DNA of 64,000 nucleotides from Shinisaurus crocodilurus (GCA_021292165.1 CM037880.1:138510564-138574563), one strand, 5' to 3'. Shown: positions 23,293 through 34,497, numbered from the stretch's first letter. Made by a program: numbers and translations. Notes: generated from the letters alone by a model not told the origin.

Positions 23293-24892
23293 CTACCATC
23301 TGCCTGTCTTTGGACACAGATTTGTCCATGTAGATTTTTAATCATGGTTCCATCCAAGGCTGATATTTCCAAAATACAGTAGAAACCCATAAAGCACAAA
23401 TCTGAGGCATATAGTACCAATTTACTGAATGTCAGTGCGTACTGACCTCCTATTACAAACACTGGCAGATGTCCACTGCTTCAGGCCACTCAAGAGTGGA
23501 CTGAATAGAAAATCAAGCAGTGACTTAGCCTGTTTTTGTGTGTGGGAGGGGTATCTCTGCACCAGTGCCCATAGCAACACTCATTGGGATCTATATGAAT
23601 ATGATGACTCTGTTTCTACCAGTCCTTTTCCAGCACAGCAAAGCCATTGGTGGTCCCACAGATTCCAAATACTGCTCAGTCAAAACTACCAAGGATCAAG
23701 CATGGCTGACTGGTGGGAAGAGAGAAGCACATTGGCTGCTTGGCAGAAGTCCTATGGAAAGAAGCAGCAGTATTAGAAGGTTTTCCATAGGAGTCATGAG
23801 CTTATGCAAAGAATGGTAGTAGTAATTATTTTCACCAGGCTGCTGCTGTTTGCTGTCGGCAGAAAGAAGCCTGTGACCAATGACACCCCTAAATTGAGAT
23901 CCCTCCTTCTACAATGCAAGCACATCTTTGCCCTGGAGCTGCCCTGAACAAGAGCGTACATCAGTCCATGTGCCGACCATTTCCTAAATGCTTCCCATTG
24001 TCCATGCTTTCCTAACTTCATCGCCACCAGCTTCTTCAAAGATTCCACAGAGTTAATGTTTCAATTTCTTTCCATTTGTTGGTAATGATGACCCAGCCTC
24101 AACACAGCTGTGAGGAGCTAAAAGGCACAAGGATAACCGAGGCCCACTGTTCTCTTATCTCTGTTCATTCTTTGGCACGGAAGTGGGACTGTACACTATG
24201 TTGCTGTTCAGAGGATGTGGTGACATTTTCCTAGCAATGCTTGAAAAGTTCTTTACAAAGCAAGTTCTCTCTCTTTCTCTCTCTCCTGTTGTTGTTGCTT
24301 TTTTAAAATCTGACATTTCCTTCAGTGAAAAGCCGACCCAATTTTCCTTGAAATAATGTATGTAGCTGCACACTCAAAACATATCGCTGACAAATGGCTA
24401 GATAAATTTGAACTATTTTATGATTCAATTATCCCAAGGTAGCAAGGGCTCATCTGCAGCCATGGTGAGCTAATGCTACTTGCGTATTCTTTGTTTCAGG
24501 CATGTAGATTTTGTCAGCGGAAGGCTTTGTTCTTAAGATCTGTCTATATGGTCAAAGCATATCACAAGTCCCATTTCAATGCCAAGAACCCACACATCTA
24601 CATATTTCAGGAAATGATAGTCCTTGAATGCCTTTGCCACAATTCAACACAGACATTAGCACAAGTCCACGATTTCTATGCACTTACATGCATTTAAATC
24701 TGTGTGGCATTGTTACTTGATGCAGAGAGATTCCATGTCAGTATTTTCTCCCAAAATTCTGGCTAGCTGTGCAATCCTGCAGTGATAAGGGGAGCATACA
24801 GCATCAAATTAATAAAACATAACAGTTCTGCCAAAGATGCTTCTCTGCTGTGGTTGAAAAGGGAGTATACAGTATGGGTTAAAAGGATAATA
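23293..24892. other. Intergenic; one CT-rich tract at 24265-24287
   Basis: No exon or interspersed repeat recognised. The tract is a CT microsatellite with one interruption. Confidence 0.45.
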
Positions 24893-25830
24893 TAGTTGAG
24901 TGGTAAGAGTGTTGGACTGGGACTTGGGAGATCCGGGTTCTAGTCCCCACTTGACCATGAAACTTACTGGGTGACTTTGGGCCAGTCACTGACTCTCAGC
25001 CTAACCTACCTCACAGGGTTGTTGTGAGGAAAAAATGAAGAGGAGGAGGAGGATTATGTAAGCCACCTTGGGTTCAGTGGAGAAAGACTGCAACTGTCCT
25101 TCTTGGCAGGTTCGGCCACGCAGGGGTTAACCCGGACTCGGGTAGCCCTCTATCAGCGGTACGCAGCTCTCTGGCAGAAGCTGCGACCAATTATGGACGC
25201 TACTACACTGTTATGGGTAAACAGAGTTTAATGGAGCGTAACAGAACATATACAAAGCGCCACGCTAAGCACACACCTACAATTGAGCTGGTAGCGAGCC
25301 GCAAAAGCAATACAGACAGTCGTACCTGGAAATGCCTTGTTCCTAGAAAGCTGCTTAACTCCGAAAGGGCTGTTCTATGTTAGCGTTGTTCACTGGGAGC
25401 TCCCCAGGGTTGGAGGTGGAGGTCCTGAGCCATGGACCTTCGTGCAGCTTGCTGCCTCACGACCAACAACCTTTTTCCCGCCACTGACCCTGGGCTTTAT
25501 ACCCTCCGTTGGGGCCCCTCCTTCTTGTCGTGCCCCCTCCTGGCACGACTGGTTTTTCTTGTTTGCCCGGCACCTAGGAGTCTTTGGCTGTTCCTTTCTT
25601 CTATCCAACACCTGGGAATGAATATTCCACAGCTCTTTCGGCTGCCAGACCAGGGACTTGCCAGGGGGCATGTTAATGACTCCCATTGTGATTCTTGGGT
25701 GTCTGATGCTATCTTGTGGTATGTGTGCATATACGTGTGTGGGGGGGGGCTATGGCTTTCTCTTCACAGGTTCCTTGCAGGAAAAAAGGTGGGGTATAAA
25801 TATAATAAATACATACATACATACAACTAC
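24893..25830 (+). mobile_element. tRNA-derived SINE of a second family, split by a solo LTR
   Basis: The head has GAGTGGTAAGAGTGTTGGAC (A-box region) and CCGGGTTCTAGTCCCCAC (B box). The body has CCTCACAGGGTTGTTGTGAG and AGCCACCTTGGGTTC. After the insertion at 25076-25768 the tail continues GGTTCCTTGCAGGAAAAAAGG, then GGGGTATAAATATAATAAAT with an ACAT microsatellite. The uninterrupted minus-strand copy at 50845-51075 shows the two halves belong together. Confidence 0.75.
25076..25768 (-). mobile_element. Solo LTR candidate, 693 bp, 5-bp TSD
   Basis: GGTTC repeats exactly at 25071-25075 and 25769-25773, where the SINE is interrupted. The inserted ends are inverted: AGTGGAGAAAGAC at left; TGTGAAGAGAAAGC when the right end is reverse-complemented. 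On the minus strand a TATA-like GGGTATAAAGCCC lies near 25493-25505 and an ATTAAA-type signal further on near 25228. This gives U3-R-U5 order on the minus strand. The left terminal base is not the canonical CA complement, so the LTR call is probable, not certain. Confidence 0.6.
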
Positions 25831-25831
25831 A

Positions 25832-26700
25832 TTTGAAAAGGCCATCATAATTCCAATAATGCACAACCTGAGGGAAGTATCACATCCTATCAGCCTCCAA
25901 AGGTGGTGCAAGGATAAAGAGCAGCCAAACCTGAACAGATATTGTCAACGGAGCTACTTCTAGCTCCTCCACCCATGGACCATTGTTCCCTAAACTACTA
26001 CAGAAAATAAGTCCAATGTATGTCATGTGGCCACTATTTTTCAATCAGAAGCCACTTTGGTGCCAGGCACCACTGCTGAGGCCACTTGGGGGCTGTGGGG
26101 GGCTCTCCTCTCCACACATCCCAGACAAATGGTGACACTGTGCACCAGACTCACCTGGAGGCCTTTTTGGGGCTCACCTCCCCAACCTCCTCCAAGTCAT
26201 CCATGCAAGGCCTCTTCAGTCAGTCACCAGGCAGGCCAATTCCAACAGGCTCACTTGGTCTTTGGACTGGAATAGATCTTTTCTTGTAACTGAGAGAGTG
26301 CTCTGCTCAGTGCTGCAAAATAACTCCCCACCCCCAGAAGCCTCCTTTGGAAGTCCTGATCACAGCAGATAAACAAGACAGCAATGCTAGAGAGCCCCTG
26401 CAGAGAGTGAGCAGCTACTCCAAAAAGAAAGAGTGAATGTGAGAGAGGCAGAGAGCCACACTTGAGGTGGTTGGGAGGCACTGGTGGCCCTCGGGCCTTG
26501 CGGTGAAGAACACTGGTATTAATTGGGACAGGTCCATGGTTGTCATAGTGGTCATGAAATCCTGAGCCACAATAGCTGCCTCTCCGAGGTCAGAATAGCA
26601 ACCTCGGAGGGTGAAGAAAGGGGGCATTCCAGTGGTCAGGGACGGGAGGAGGAGACCAGAAAGGCCAGGATACAAGTTATCATGAGTGCGACATCACGGT
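25832..26700. other. Intergenic, no gene seen
   Basis: No repeat or exon recognised. Confidence 0.4.
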
Positions 26701-26707
26701 CCCTTAC

Positions 26708-27249
26708 TAGTGGTGGGACCGAGCCTGGAGTCAGCTGGAGGCTCGCTCCGGGCTCGTCCCCCCACAAGCGGCGGCGGCCCGATCTCGCTCATGCCGCTCG
26801 AGCCGCCTCCGGAGAAACCCCCCACGCACAGCCCCCCCGCCGACGCCGACGCCAGACACCCCCCGCCGCTGCCGCCAGGACCCCCCCACCGCCTACCTGG
26901 TCCTGCGCACCGCCTCCGCCGGAACCACTGCTCCGGTGCACTGGACCCCCGCCCGCGCGCTGTTTTGGCAGGAGGAACCAGGGCACCAGGGCTTAAACAG
27001 CCCTGTTGCCCTGGTTTCCTGCGCCAAAAACAGAGTGCGGGGGTCCAGCGCGACAGAGCAGGGTCCCGTCGCGTCACTTCCTCCGCGCCGGAAGTGACGC
27101 GATGGGACCAGCGGACGGGGAGGCAGGCTCTCCGCAGAGCAGGAGAGCCTGCAGGTAAGCCCGTGTGGGTGGCCGAGTAGCCCGGCGGACACGAGCAGGC
27201 CCAGTTCGGGCCTTGCTCCTGTCTGCCGAGCTACTCGGGTACATCCCTA
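26708..27249. mobile_element. CpG-rich, palindrome-packed element (probable DNA transposon)
   Basis: A sharply bounded CpG-rich block. The ends are weakly inverted (AGTGGTGGGACCGAG versus AGGGATGTACCCGAG read from the right). The flanks CCCTTAC (26701-26707) and CGCTTAC (27250-27256) match at 6 of 7. It holds three internal inverted repeats: 26941-27048, 27063-27108 and 27173-27238. The first is shared with the hAT element at 45342-45965, as is GTGGTGGGRCCGAGCCTGG near the left end. Boundaries and superfamily are uncertain; the long frames across 26523-27180 are GC artefacts. Confidence 0.5.
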
Positions 27250-27420
27250 CGCTTACACTTTAGGACCAGGCGCATAAACCCTTCTCAGGCTAAGCATCAA
27301 CACTTAAAAACCTGAGGAGAGGGTCAAATGAATCCTTTCCCCTACTGATGAGGGAAAAGATTAATTCTGGTTATTAAGGATCTATTTTTAAATTTATGAT
27401 ACTGAGGGTACAAAGGTGTG

Positions 27421-27865
27421 TGTGTAGATTTGAAAGTAATTCAGGTTAATAACGCCAAGCTGACATGTAGGATTTGGGTAGCAAACAAAATAAAAATAAG
27501 TTTATTTTAATTCTCAAAATCTTAGTTCCAGAAAATAACTTTAAACCTGCCTACACCAAACACTTTATAATTAACCTAAGTCCCTATAACTCCAAATACT
27601 CTCACTCCTCATACAATCACTGATTCCTTAAAACTCCTGACAAGACACAAATAACCCACCTAACCTAACTCCCAAACTCTCTCATAACACACTAACCAAC
27701 ACTCTACTAACTAACTCTGACATCACTCAGACACTCCTTATATACTCCTCCCCCCACCCTCTCTAAGACATCACAAACCACACCCACTCAGTTCAACATT
27801 CTATACTCACTAAATATACTAAAGCAGACATACACCAGGGAACTGAATTGTGGGGTTACGCCACA
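27421..27865 (-). mobile_element. Solo LTR candidate, 445 bp, minus strand
   Basis: On the minus strand it begins TGTGGCGTAACCCC and ends AAATCTACACA, the TG...CA-type termini of an LTR. The flanks GTGTG (27416-27420) and GTGAG (27866-27870) match at 4 of 5. A TATA-like GAGTATATAAGG lies near 27735-27748 and AATAAA near 27501-27506 in minus orientation, the order expected for U3, R and U5. No internal genes. The first seven bases equal those of the LTR at 14107, but the bodies are not clearly related. Confidence 0.65.
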
Positions 27866-28531
27866 GTGAGCCTCCTCCTTCTGCCTCCTTCCCTTCCCCT
27901 CCGAAGCACCCTCACTAGATGGGCTGGAAAGCCCGTCTAGTGAAAATCAGGAAAGAGAGAGGATGGGGAGGTGAAGATCGCCTCCACTGTGCCTCCCACC
28001 CTGCCAGTTTCAGCCCAGCAGGACACAGGAAAGAAACTCAGAAGCCTCCGAGTTCGGGGGCTTCCGAGCGGCAAGGGAGCAATCGATCAGATTGCACCCT
28101 AGAGCCTCTTACTGCCAGTAACTAAGATTTAGGAGGGGCATTTCAAGCTTTTACAATGGGGGGGATAGCACAAAAGCTGGGAATCCACCAAATGATCAGT
28201 GGTTGGGGGGAAGGGATGGGGCATGGTCATTTGGGGAACCATGGAGGGCCAGATTGGGAACCCAGGGGGGCTGGATTTGGCCCCTGGGCCTGAGGTTTTA
28301 CACCTCTGTTCTAGACCCATCTATTAGCCTGAGAAAAGATATCCTTGTATTGAAAGAACCATTGACATTGGCTCTTGAAAACAAATCAAGAAGGGGATTT
28401 CATAAGAACTTTAGGACATGGGTGGGCAGACTCCAAGCTTGCAGGATCCACTTTATTACTAGGACCCCGAGATCCACCAACCAGAGCCCGAAGCAAAAGA
28501 CACACTTGAGCGCAATCCTACCAGACTGGCA
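27866..28531. other. Intergenic, no gene seen
   Basis: G/A-rich sequence with no recognised repeat or exon. Confidence 0.4.
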
Positions 28532-28539
28532 CTCTAGAC

Positions 28540-28686
28540 CAGGGCTCTCCAACCTTGGGTCCCCAGATGTTGCTGGACTACAGCTCCCAGAATCCCTTGC
28601 CATTAGCCATGCTGGCTGGGTATGCTGGGAGCTGTAGGCCAGCAACATCTGGGCTACATCTGGGGACCCAAGGTTGGAGAGCCCTG
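28540..28686. mobile_element. Palindromic hAT-type MITE
   Basis: The ends are CAGGGCTCTCCAACCTTGGG and its reverse complement. The flanks CTCTAGAC (28532-28539) and CTTTAGAC (28687-28694) match at 7 of 8 with central TA. A small internal duplication (ACATCTGGG-CTACATCTGGGG) lengthens the right arm. Same subfamily as 10456-10571 and 46556-46690. Confidence 0.85.
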
Positions 28687-28852
28687 CTTTAGACAGAGGG
28701 CTCCGAGCAAGAGCCAGGCAGGGTGGATGAAATGATGGAGGTGTTTTTGCCTCCTATTCCACCTTTAAAATATTGTTCAGCCTCTCAGATGGTCTAGCTC
28801 ACTTAGCTTGCTGTGGACAGGATGGGCCATGGTGAGACTTGTGGATCTAGTG

Positions 28853-28987
28853 CAGGGGTGGGCAACTGGTGGCCCTCCAGATGTTTTGGCCTACAACTTC
28901 CATCATCCCTCATCATTGGCTAAGCTGGCTAGGGCTGGTGGGAATTGTAGGCCAAAACATCAGGAGGACCGCAAGTTGCCTACCCTT
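28853..28987. mobile_element. Palindromic hAT-type MITE
   Basis: Starts CAGGGGTGGGCAACTGGTGG and ends with a decayed copy of the inverse (CGCAAGTTGCCTACCCTT). Same subfamily as 2538-2673. The target duplication is blurred (ATCTAGTG at left; a TCTAGCAG-like match at right). Confidence 0.75.
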
Positions 28988-30807
28988 TCTAGCAGATCTA
29001 TCTCTCTCCTCTTCCCTACCCTCACCGCCCACTGTCACATCCCCTTTCCTCCCTCCTCAACCCTCTCCCAAGGTCACTGTTGCAATCTCAGAAGAGGAGC
29101 CACCATGCAGCTTTCTGCAATAACCGGGGGAGGGGAGGGGTGGAAATCCCTGCTCAGATTGCCTCCCCAGGACATAGCTGTGGCTGTGGTGGGGGGGTGC
29201 AAAGTCCACACCATTCTATGGTCCCTGGGACAACCTCCCAGGGGGCAGAGGATTGCTTTGCCTGAATTAAAGAACGTTGTATCCAGTAATTTGTTTTGAG
29301 TATCAGAACTGAACACAGTCCTTCCACACAAAAAATCACTTCCTGTTATCCTACGCTTTCTTCATTTCAGCAGTATAATTTAGGGGTTGGGGATCGTTTT
29401 CTTGCTGCTCTCCTTAAACAATTAGAAATCCTTGCTGTTCTATTGCAGATCACTCAGAGATCTGCCAGTACATCCAGATCTGCCCCTGGGAAGTTTGAAG
29501 TTCCTTCTAAAGTTGGATCTTCATTTATCTATTTTTTTTTAAAAAAAAAATACTTCCTGGACAAGTAGTTTGCCTCTGATACCCTTTTAAAATTGTCAAT
29601 ATATTCCTGATTAGTCTTGTTTTCTTTAGGTTAAACAGCTTCTTTCCCTTTAGCCTTTCCTCAGGGTCAATTTTCACTATACAGTTTGTACGTGGGTTTG
29701 GATATCAGGGGTACCAGAATACATACAAAATACAGGCACCTCTAGTCAAGCATGAAGGGTTCCTGTAAAATTTAGGACATAGCAGTGACAAGGTGATGGA
29801 AGAGAGAGCAGTTTGTGCATTGCAGCCTGCCCTGTGCCCTCTAAGCTAGCATGCTGTCCCATCAGCAGTGTTGAAGTAACATTCAACTGCCAGTCCAGTT
29901 GGCTTCTATACATGGTGTAGAGGGTGCAGAGGGTGCCATCTTGTCCTTTGCCTCAGGCAGCAAAAGGTCTTGGGCTAGCGCTACAACATATTCCTTTAAA
30001 ACATGCAGGAGTGGGGACACAATTCATCTACCCCAAATATTTTCAAGAGACGTGCACTGAATTTTACAAGAGGCAAATGACTCCACTATTGTACCTGAGC
30101 ACAAAATGGACAATGAGAATTGCCCCCCACCTCCCCTGGATGACTAACCTTTTTGACCTCCTATCAGATTATAGGCCCCCTCTAAATCCTTTCTAATTTG
30201 CCAGCACCTTTCTTGAATTAAAATGCTCAGACCTGCACAGCGTGCTCCAAATGAGGTATTCTCAGTGCAATCAAAATGGCACAATTACTTCCTGAGTCTT
30301 GAATATAATCTTTATATTAATGCAGCCTAAATGGCATTGACCTTTAATGACACATTGTGCAATTCTTTGCAATGTCCAATGAATCTTACTGTATATTGAA
30401 AATTATGTTTTGGAGAACATTCTCCCATGTGTGGCTATGATATTGCCCAAAATGTCTGAAGCGTCAAGATAACTACTACTAGTACTACTACTAGTAATAA
30501 TAATTTTAAAAAATTGGAGGTGAAAATAGTATTCTAAAGTTTTACAGTGTAACGTTCTATTTATAGCGTAAGGTTCCAGACCACAGCACACCTGTTGAAG
30601 TAAGGAAAGCTTGATTCTCTAAGAAATGAAGGAAAGGCAGGAACCAATTAAATAATCTCAATTATCAACAGCAGTGGGAAAGAGGAGGCAACATGTCGAG
30701 TGAGCCTGTAGTCAGATACAAGAAGCAGCAGCCAGTTATCACCAAGAATTCACTGGGAGAGAATTCATAGTTGAAGAATCAGACATGATTGTGTGCAGGA
30801 GGTCTCA
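28988..30807. other. Intergenic, no gene seen
   Basis: No recognised exon or repeat. A homopolymer T/A junction lies near 29530-29550 and a TACTAC-rich tract near 30474-30500. Confidence 0.4.
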
Positions 30808-30815
30808 CTAGGTTA

Positions 30816-30935
30816 GCCTTCCCCAACCTGGCCCCTGCCAAATGTTTTAGACTACAGTTCCCAGCATTCCTGACCATTGGCCATGTTGACAGGGGCTGAT
30901 GGGAGTTGAAGTCCACAACATCTGGAGGGCAGCAG
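30816..30935. mobile_element. Palindromic hAT-type MITE
   Basis: Left arm GCCTTCCCCAACCTGGCCCC and TTTTAGACTACAGTTCCCAG; right arm GGGAGTTGAAGTCCACAACA, then TCTGGAGGGCAGCAG. The flanks CTAGGTTA (30808-30815) and CTAGGTTT (30936-30943) match at 7 of 8. Confidence 0.75.
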
Positions 30936-30943
30936 CTAGGTTT

Positions 30944-32241
30944 TAACAAACCACCAAGCCAGGTCTCTTTTCTTCCAACTTATTCTATAGTCTCTGGGCG
31001 TACTCAGAATCAAACTATACATGATGCAAAAGATGTCCTCGAGTCCTGTGTTTGGGGTTCTCCTTCTCTTTCTCTCTCTCTCTCTCTTTTAACAAGCAGC
31101 AGCCAGCAAGGAGGGGCAAGGAGAAATCCGGAGTGGGACCATGGTGGAGGGTGATTAACACTTTCCCCCAGGGCCATTTTCCAACTGAAAATCCCAAGTC
31201 CCACAAGCTGCTGCTTTCCCCAGAGCTACCACTCGTTGCTTTTGGGAGCTTCAGGGGCAAATGGCAGGTGTGTGGGGGTGATTTTCAATGGGAAAACAGC
31301 AGAGGGAGATAGGGTTACCCTTCCCCCTGCCCCCGCTCAAGTTTGGGTCCTGATCACCCACCCACACAGTGTGTGTGTGTGTGTGTGTGTGTTTTTAAAG
31401 AGAGAGCAATCCAAATGTTTGTTCATGCGCTTGCCTGTTGAACTTGCTCCTTCTTTTCGATGTTCTGACAAATGAGTGCCAAAGTCATTGGGATAACTGA
31501 CAAACACTCATCCCTTGTTTTTAAATGTTATTACATTTTATCAATATTTAATATGATTCAATAATTTTAAACATATTACATTGCAATTACATGCAAAACG
31601 TTGTCATCACAGCTAGCAGGATCAAGCCTCAAATCTGAAAATACAGCTGTAGACTAAAGGCATATTCTGACCATCAAAATCATATTCAGTTATCATGTCT
31701 GTGTTGTCTGTGTTGTTACTAGCTTTCTGTAGTTAAGAAGCTATTAGGTTTCCTTGTTTTCTCTAAGCTTATACACCCCCCCACACACACACACACACAC
31801 ACACAAGTAATGCTTGTATATCACATTCCAAAAAGCAAACATTAGCTGCAGGCTATTTGATTACAAGTTTCCCAGAATGCTCTGTTCTGCCCCATTTTGC
31901 TCCCTTTAATATAAAGCACAGAATTTGGCTGAACTGGATCCCTGATCCAATCTTTTTCTTCATTCTAGTGATAATCATGCCGCCCACCCGAGCCTGCGCC
32001 AAGGTGCAGGGCAACACCCTTTACCCAGATTAAATGGGCGGACAGAACATTTCCTTGAAATGCAAACATTTTCACTCCCTTGTCCTAATGGTTAAAAAAC
32101 TGCTTAGCACGCGGCCCACCTCCAGCCACATGAACAATCTCCCCCCCCATGCTAGATTAGCATCTGAAATGGGAGGAGAGCTGGCAATGAAAGTATCTTT
32201 AAACAGGTGGAGTAAACACTGGTGCAGGATAAGAAAGCTAG
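30944..32241. other. Intergenic with three dinucleotide tracts
   Basis: Tracts: CT at 31069-31087, GT at 31369-31392, CA at 31782-31804. No gene or interspersed repeat recognised. Confidence 0.5.
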
Positions 32242-32243
32242 TA

Positions 32244-32496
32244 CAGTCATGCCTTGGAGTGAGAGCATAATTCGTTCCGGAAATGTGCTTGTAATCCAAA
32301 ACACTCTTATATCAAAACGAAATCCCCCCAAAAATAAATTGTACAGAGATTTTTAATTTAAGCTGTACTACAGTACTTGTATTGCAAGATGTCGCTTGTA
32401 TATCAAGTAAAAAAAAAAATTAAATAAATATTTTAAAAATTGCTTGTCTTGCAAAACGCTCTCAAACCAAGTTACTTGCAATCCAAGGTATTTCTG
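32244..32496. mobile_element. Tc1/mariner (Tigger-like) non-autonomous element
   Basis: The ends are inverted: CAGTCATGCCTTGGAGTGAG at left; CAGAAATACCTTGGATTGC when the right end is reverse-complemented. TA lies on both outer sides (32242-32243 and 32497-32498). The interior repeats the theme TTGTAATCCAAAACACTCTT and TTGCAAAACGCTCTCAAACC. TA duplication plus CAGT-type ends fit the pogo/Tigger branch, an inference without a search. About 253 bp, no transposase. Confidence 0.7.
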
Positions 32497-32710
32497 TACA
32501 TTACTCCAAATAAATGGAAGGCAGTACCCAGGAAGTCTCTTTTGTCCCTGCTCTGACTCTGATAGAGATTGTTTACTTCAAGGTGTGCTTTGCATTCTCT
32601 GGAATTTTCCTCGAGGTTCCAAGAAATGTGACAGAGGTGTGACAGAGGTGTGTTGTATCTCTGTGTGAAGTCACTCCCAAGGGGGCTCAGGAGACTGAAA
32701 CGTCATGATA

Positions 32711-33254
32711 CAAATGGTGTGGTTTCTGTAAGATGTTGCAATAAGTTTTTCAAGCTTTAAGCAAATCAATTTCAGAGGTATATCTTTTACGATCGCCATA
32801 GCAAACATGGAATTTAGTAGTAGTCATCGTCGTCATCGTCGTCGTCGTCGTCGTCGTAGTAAATATTACATGTCTGTACTGCCCTAAAGGGAGGCTGGTG
32901 ACTCCTATTTTGGTGGGGCTCCTTTTCCATTGCAGGTTTTTCAGGTTTTATTTGGAGCTTCATAGGAGCTATCCATGGTGCTGAACTCCCTTCCCCAAAA
33001 TAGGTTCACCACCATGGAGTACCATGGATAGCTCCTCTGAAGCTCCAAATAAAGGCTGCAAAACCTGCAATGGAAAAAGAGCCCCACTGAAAAAGGAGTC
33101 ACCACCACCAGCCTCCCCTGCTGGAAAGTCAAAGCTCTCCATGTTTGCTAAATTCCATGTTTGCTATGGCGATCGTAAAAGATATACCTCTGAAATGGAT
33201 TTGCTTAAAGCTTGAAAAACGTATTGCAACATCTTACAGAAACCACACCATTTG
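32711..33254. repeat. Long inverted repeat (fold-back), 544 bp
   Basis: The outer ~105 bp of the arms (32712-32815 and 33150-33253) are reverse complements with only about two mismatches, including TATCTTTTACGATCGCCATA. The inner arms (about 32893-32975 and 33010-33117) are also complementary but more diverged, around a centre of a few tens of bases near 32982. A CGT array (32826-32857) sits only in the left arm. No target duplication or known transposon end was recognised. Confidence 0.85.
32826..32857. repeat. (CGT)n microsatellite
   Basis: Repeated CGT/CAT units, CpG in every unit, present only in the left arm of the long inverted repeat. Confidence 0.9.
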
Positions 33255-34358
33255 GCAAATTGTTGTGAATGCTTTTTCTCCCCCACATTCCTCTGAATGT
33301 GTAACCAATGCAAATTTGACCTCATGTATACCGTGTGTATGCACATCTCCATCGCATCCAGAAGTAAAAGACGATGTGCATCTTATCTTATAGAATGTTC
33401 CACAATCTGTGTAAGTTCGTGAATATTGTAACATCCAAAGCTGTTCTCAAAGAAGACCTGAACATTCTATCTGGTAAACATATCCCCCCCGCCCTTTGCT
33501 GCATTCGAGTTACCTGCTGCTCCTCTGACCTGAGTTTAACATCAGCCGGCTTCCTTGCTGAGAGCAAGGAAGTGAACGTGTAATCAGTAAGTCGCAGCAG
33601 CATTTTTATAGCATGATCTTCTCTCTCTCTCTCTCTCCCTCTCGTAATATGTAAAAAGGTTCTTTTCTGGTAGGCAGATGGACAGAGCTTGAAGGACCAT
33701 GTTTACTAGAGAGAAACCAGATTTGAAAAGTTTTAACAGCCGGCATGGTATCTGGTTCATTTTCTATCAAAATGCATTCATTATCATTAATTTCTGCCAA
33801 CTGCCAATCAGTCCTTCAAATCACATCTCAAATGAAGTGTTTTAGAAAAAAGTTTAGTTTGTTTTTAACGCTCCCCCTTGCCCTAGCTTGTAAGTTGTGA
33901 TGCATTTCTGATGGGGTCCTATTTAGTCATCGTGCCTCGGAGTCTGCTCCAAGAGTGTGCTTCCACGTTTTTGGGGTCATTTCAATGTACATCTGGCTGC
34001 AGCAGCTCCATTCCACCCAGTGCTTCTCTCTACAGACTGGACCTGGGCAAGCAGCAATGAAAAGAATTTGGGAGAAGCATCACTCCACAGAGTCCTTCAA
34101 AGAGATGCAGAAGTGTGTTCAACGGGGGGGGGGGGCTCATGGCGGTAGACTCCGCCTCCCCAACCTACAAGTATTCACTTGAATACCTGAACAGGGATCC
34201 CACACATACGGCTGTACATGGCAGAGCACTGTTCATGCATTCAATTAAGTGTCCATAGCTCAAGGACCAAGATGGCCACTGTACTCCCCCCCTACCCCAC
34301 ATTCCCTATGTTCACTGAACAGTTTTGACTGTCTGTAAGCACATAGATTTCCATAGAT
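33255..34358. other. Intergenic, no gene seen
   Basis: A CT tract at 33619-33637. No exon or interspersed repeat recognised. Confidence 0.4.
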
Positions 34359-34497
34359 TTCATAGATCACAGAGTTGGAAGGAGCCTACAAGGCTATCGA
34401 GTCCAACCCTCTGCTCAATGCAGGAAACTAGAGGAGGGGGTCTCCCATCCAAGTAATCACCAGGCCTGACCCTGCTTAGCTTTCCACGCTCAGACAA
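34359..34497 (-). mobile_element. 5S rRNA-derived SINE, minus strand
   Basis: The minus strand carries AAGCTAAGCAGGGTCAGGCC and ATTACTTGGATGGGAGACC, the internal promoter part of 5S rRNA (A box to C box). It is followed by a non-5S body ending CCAACTCTGTGATC. The 5' and 3' parts of true 5S RNA are missing, so it is a SINE and not an rRNA gene. Confidence 0.8.

Noticed and set aside
26523..27180. Pro/Arg-rich frames
   Set aside because: They run across the boundary of the CpG-rich element and have no recognisable motif.
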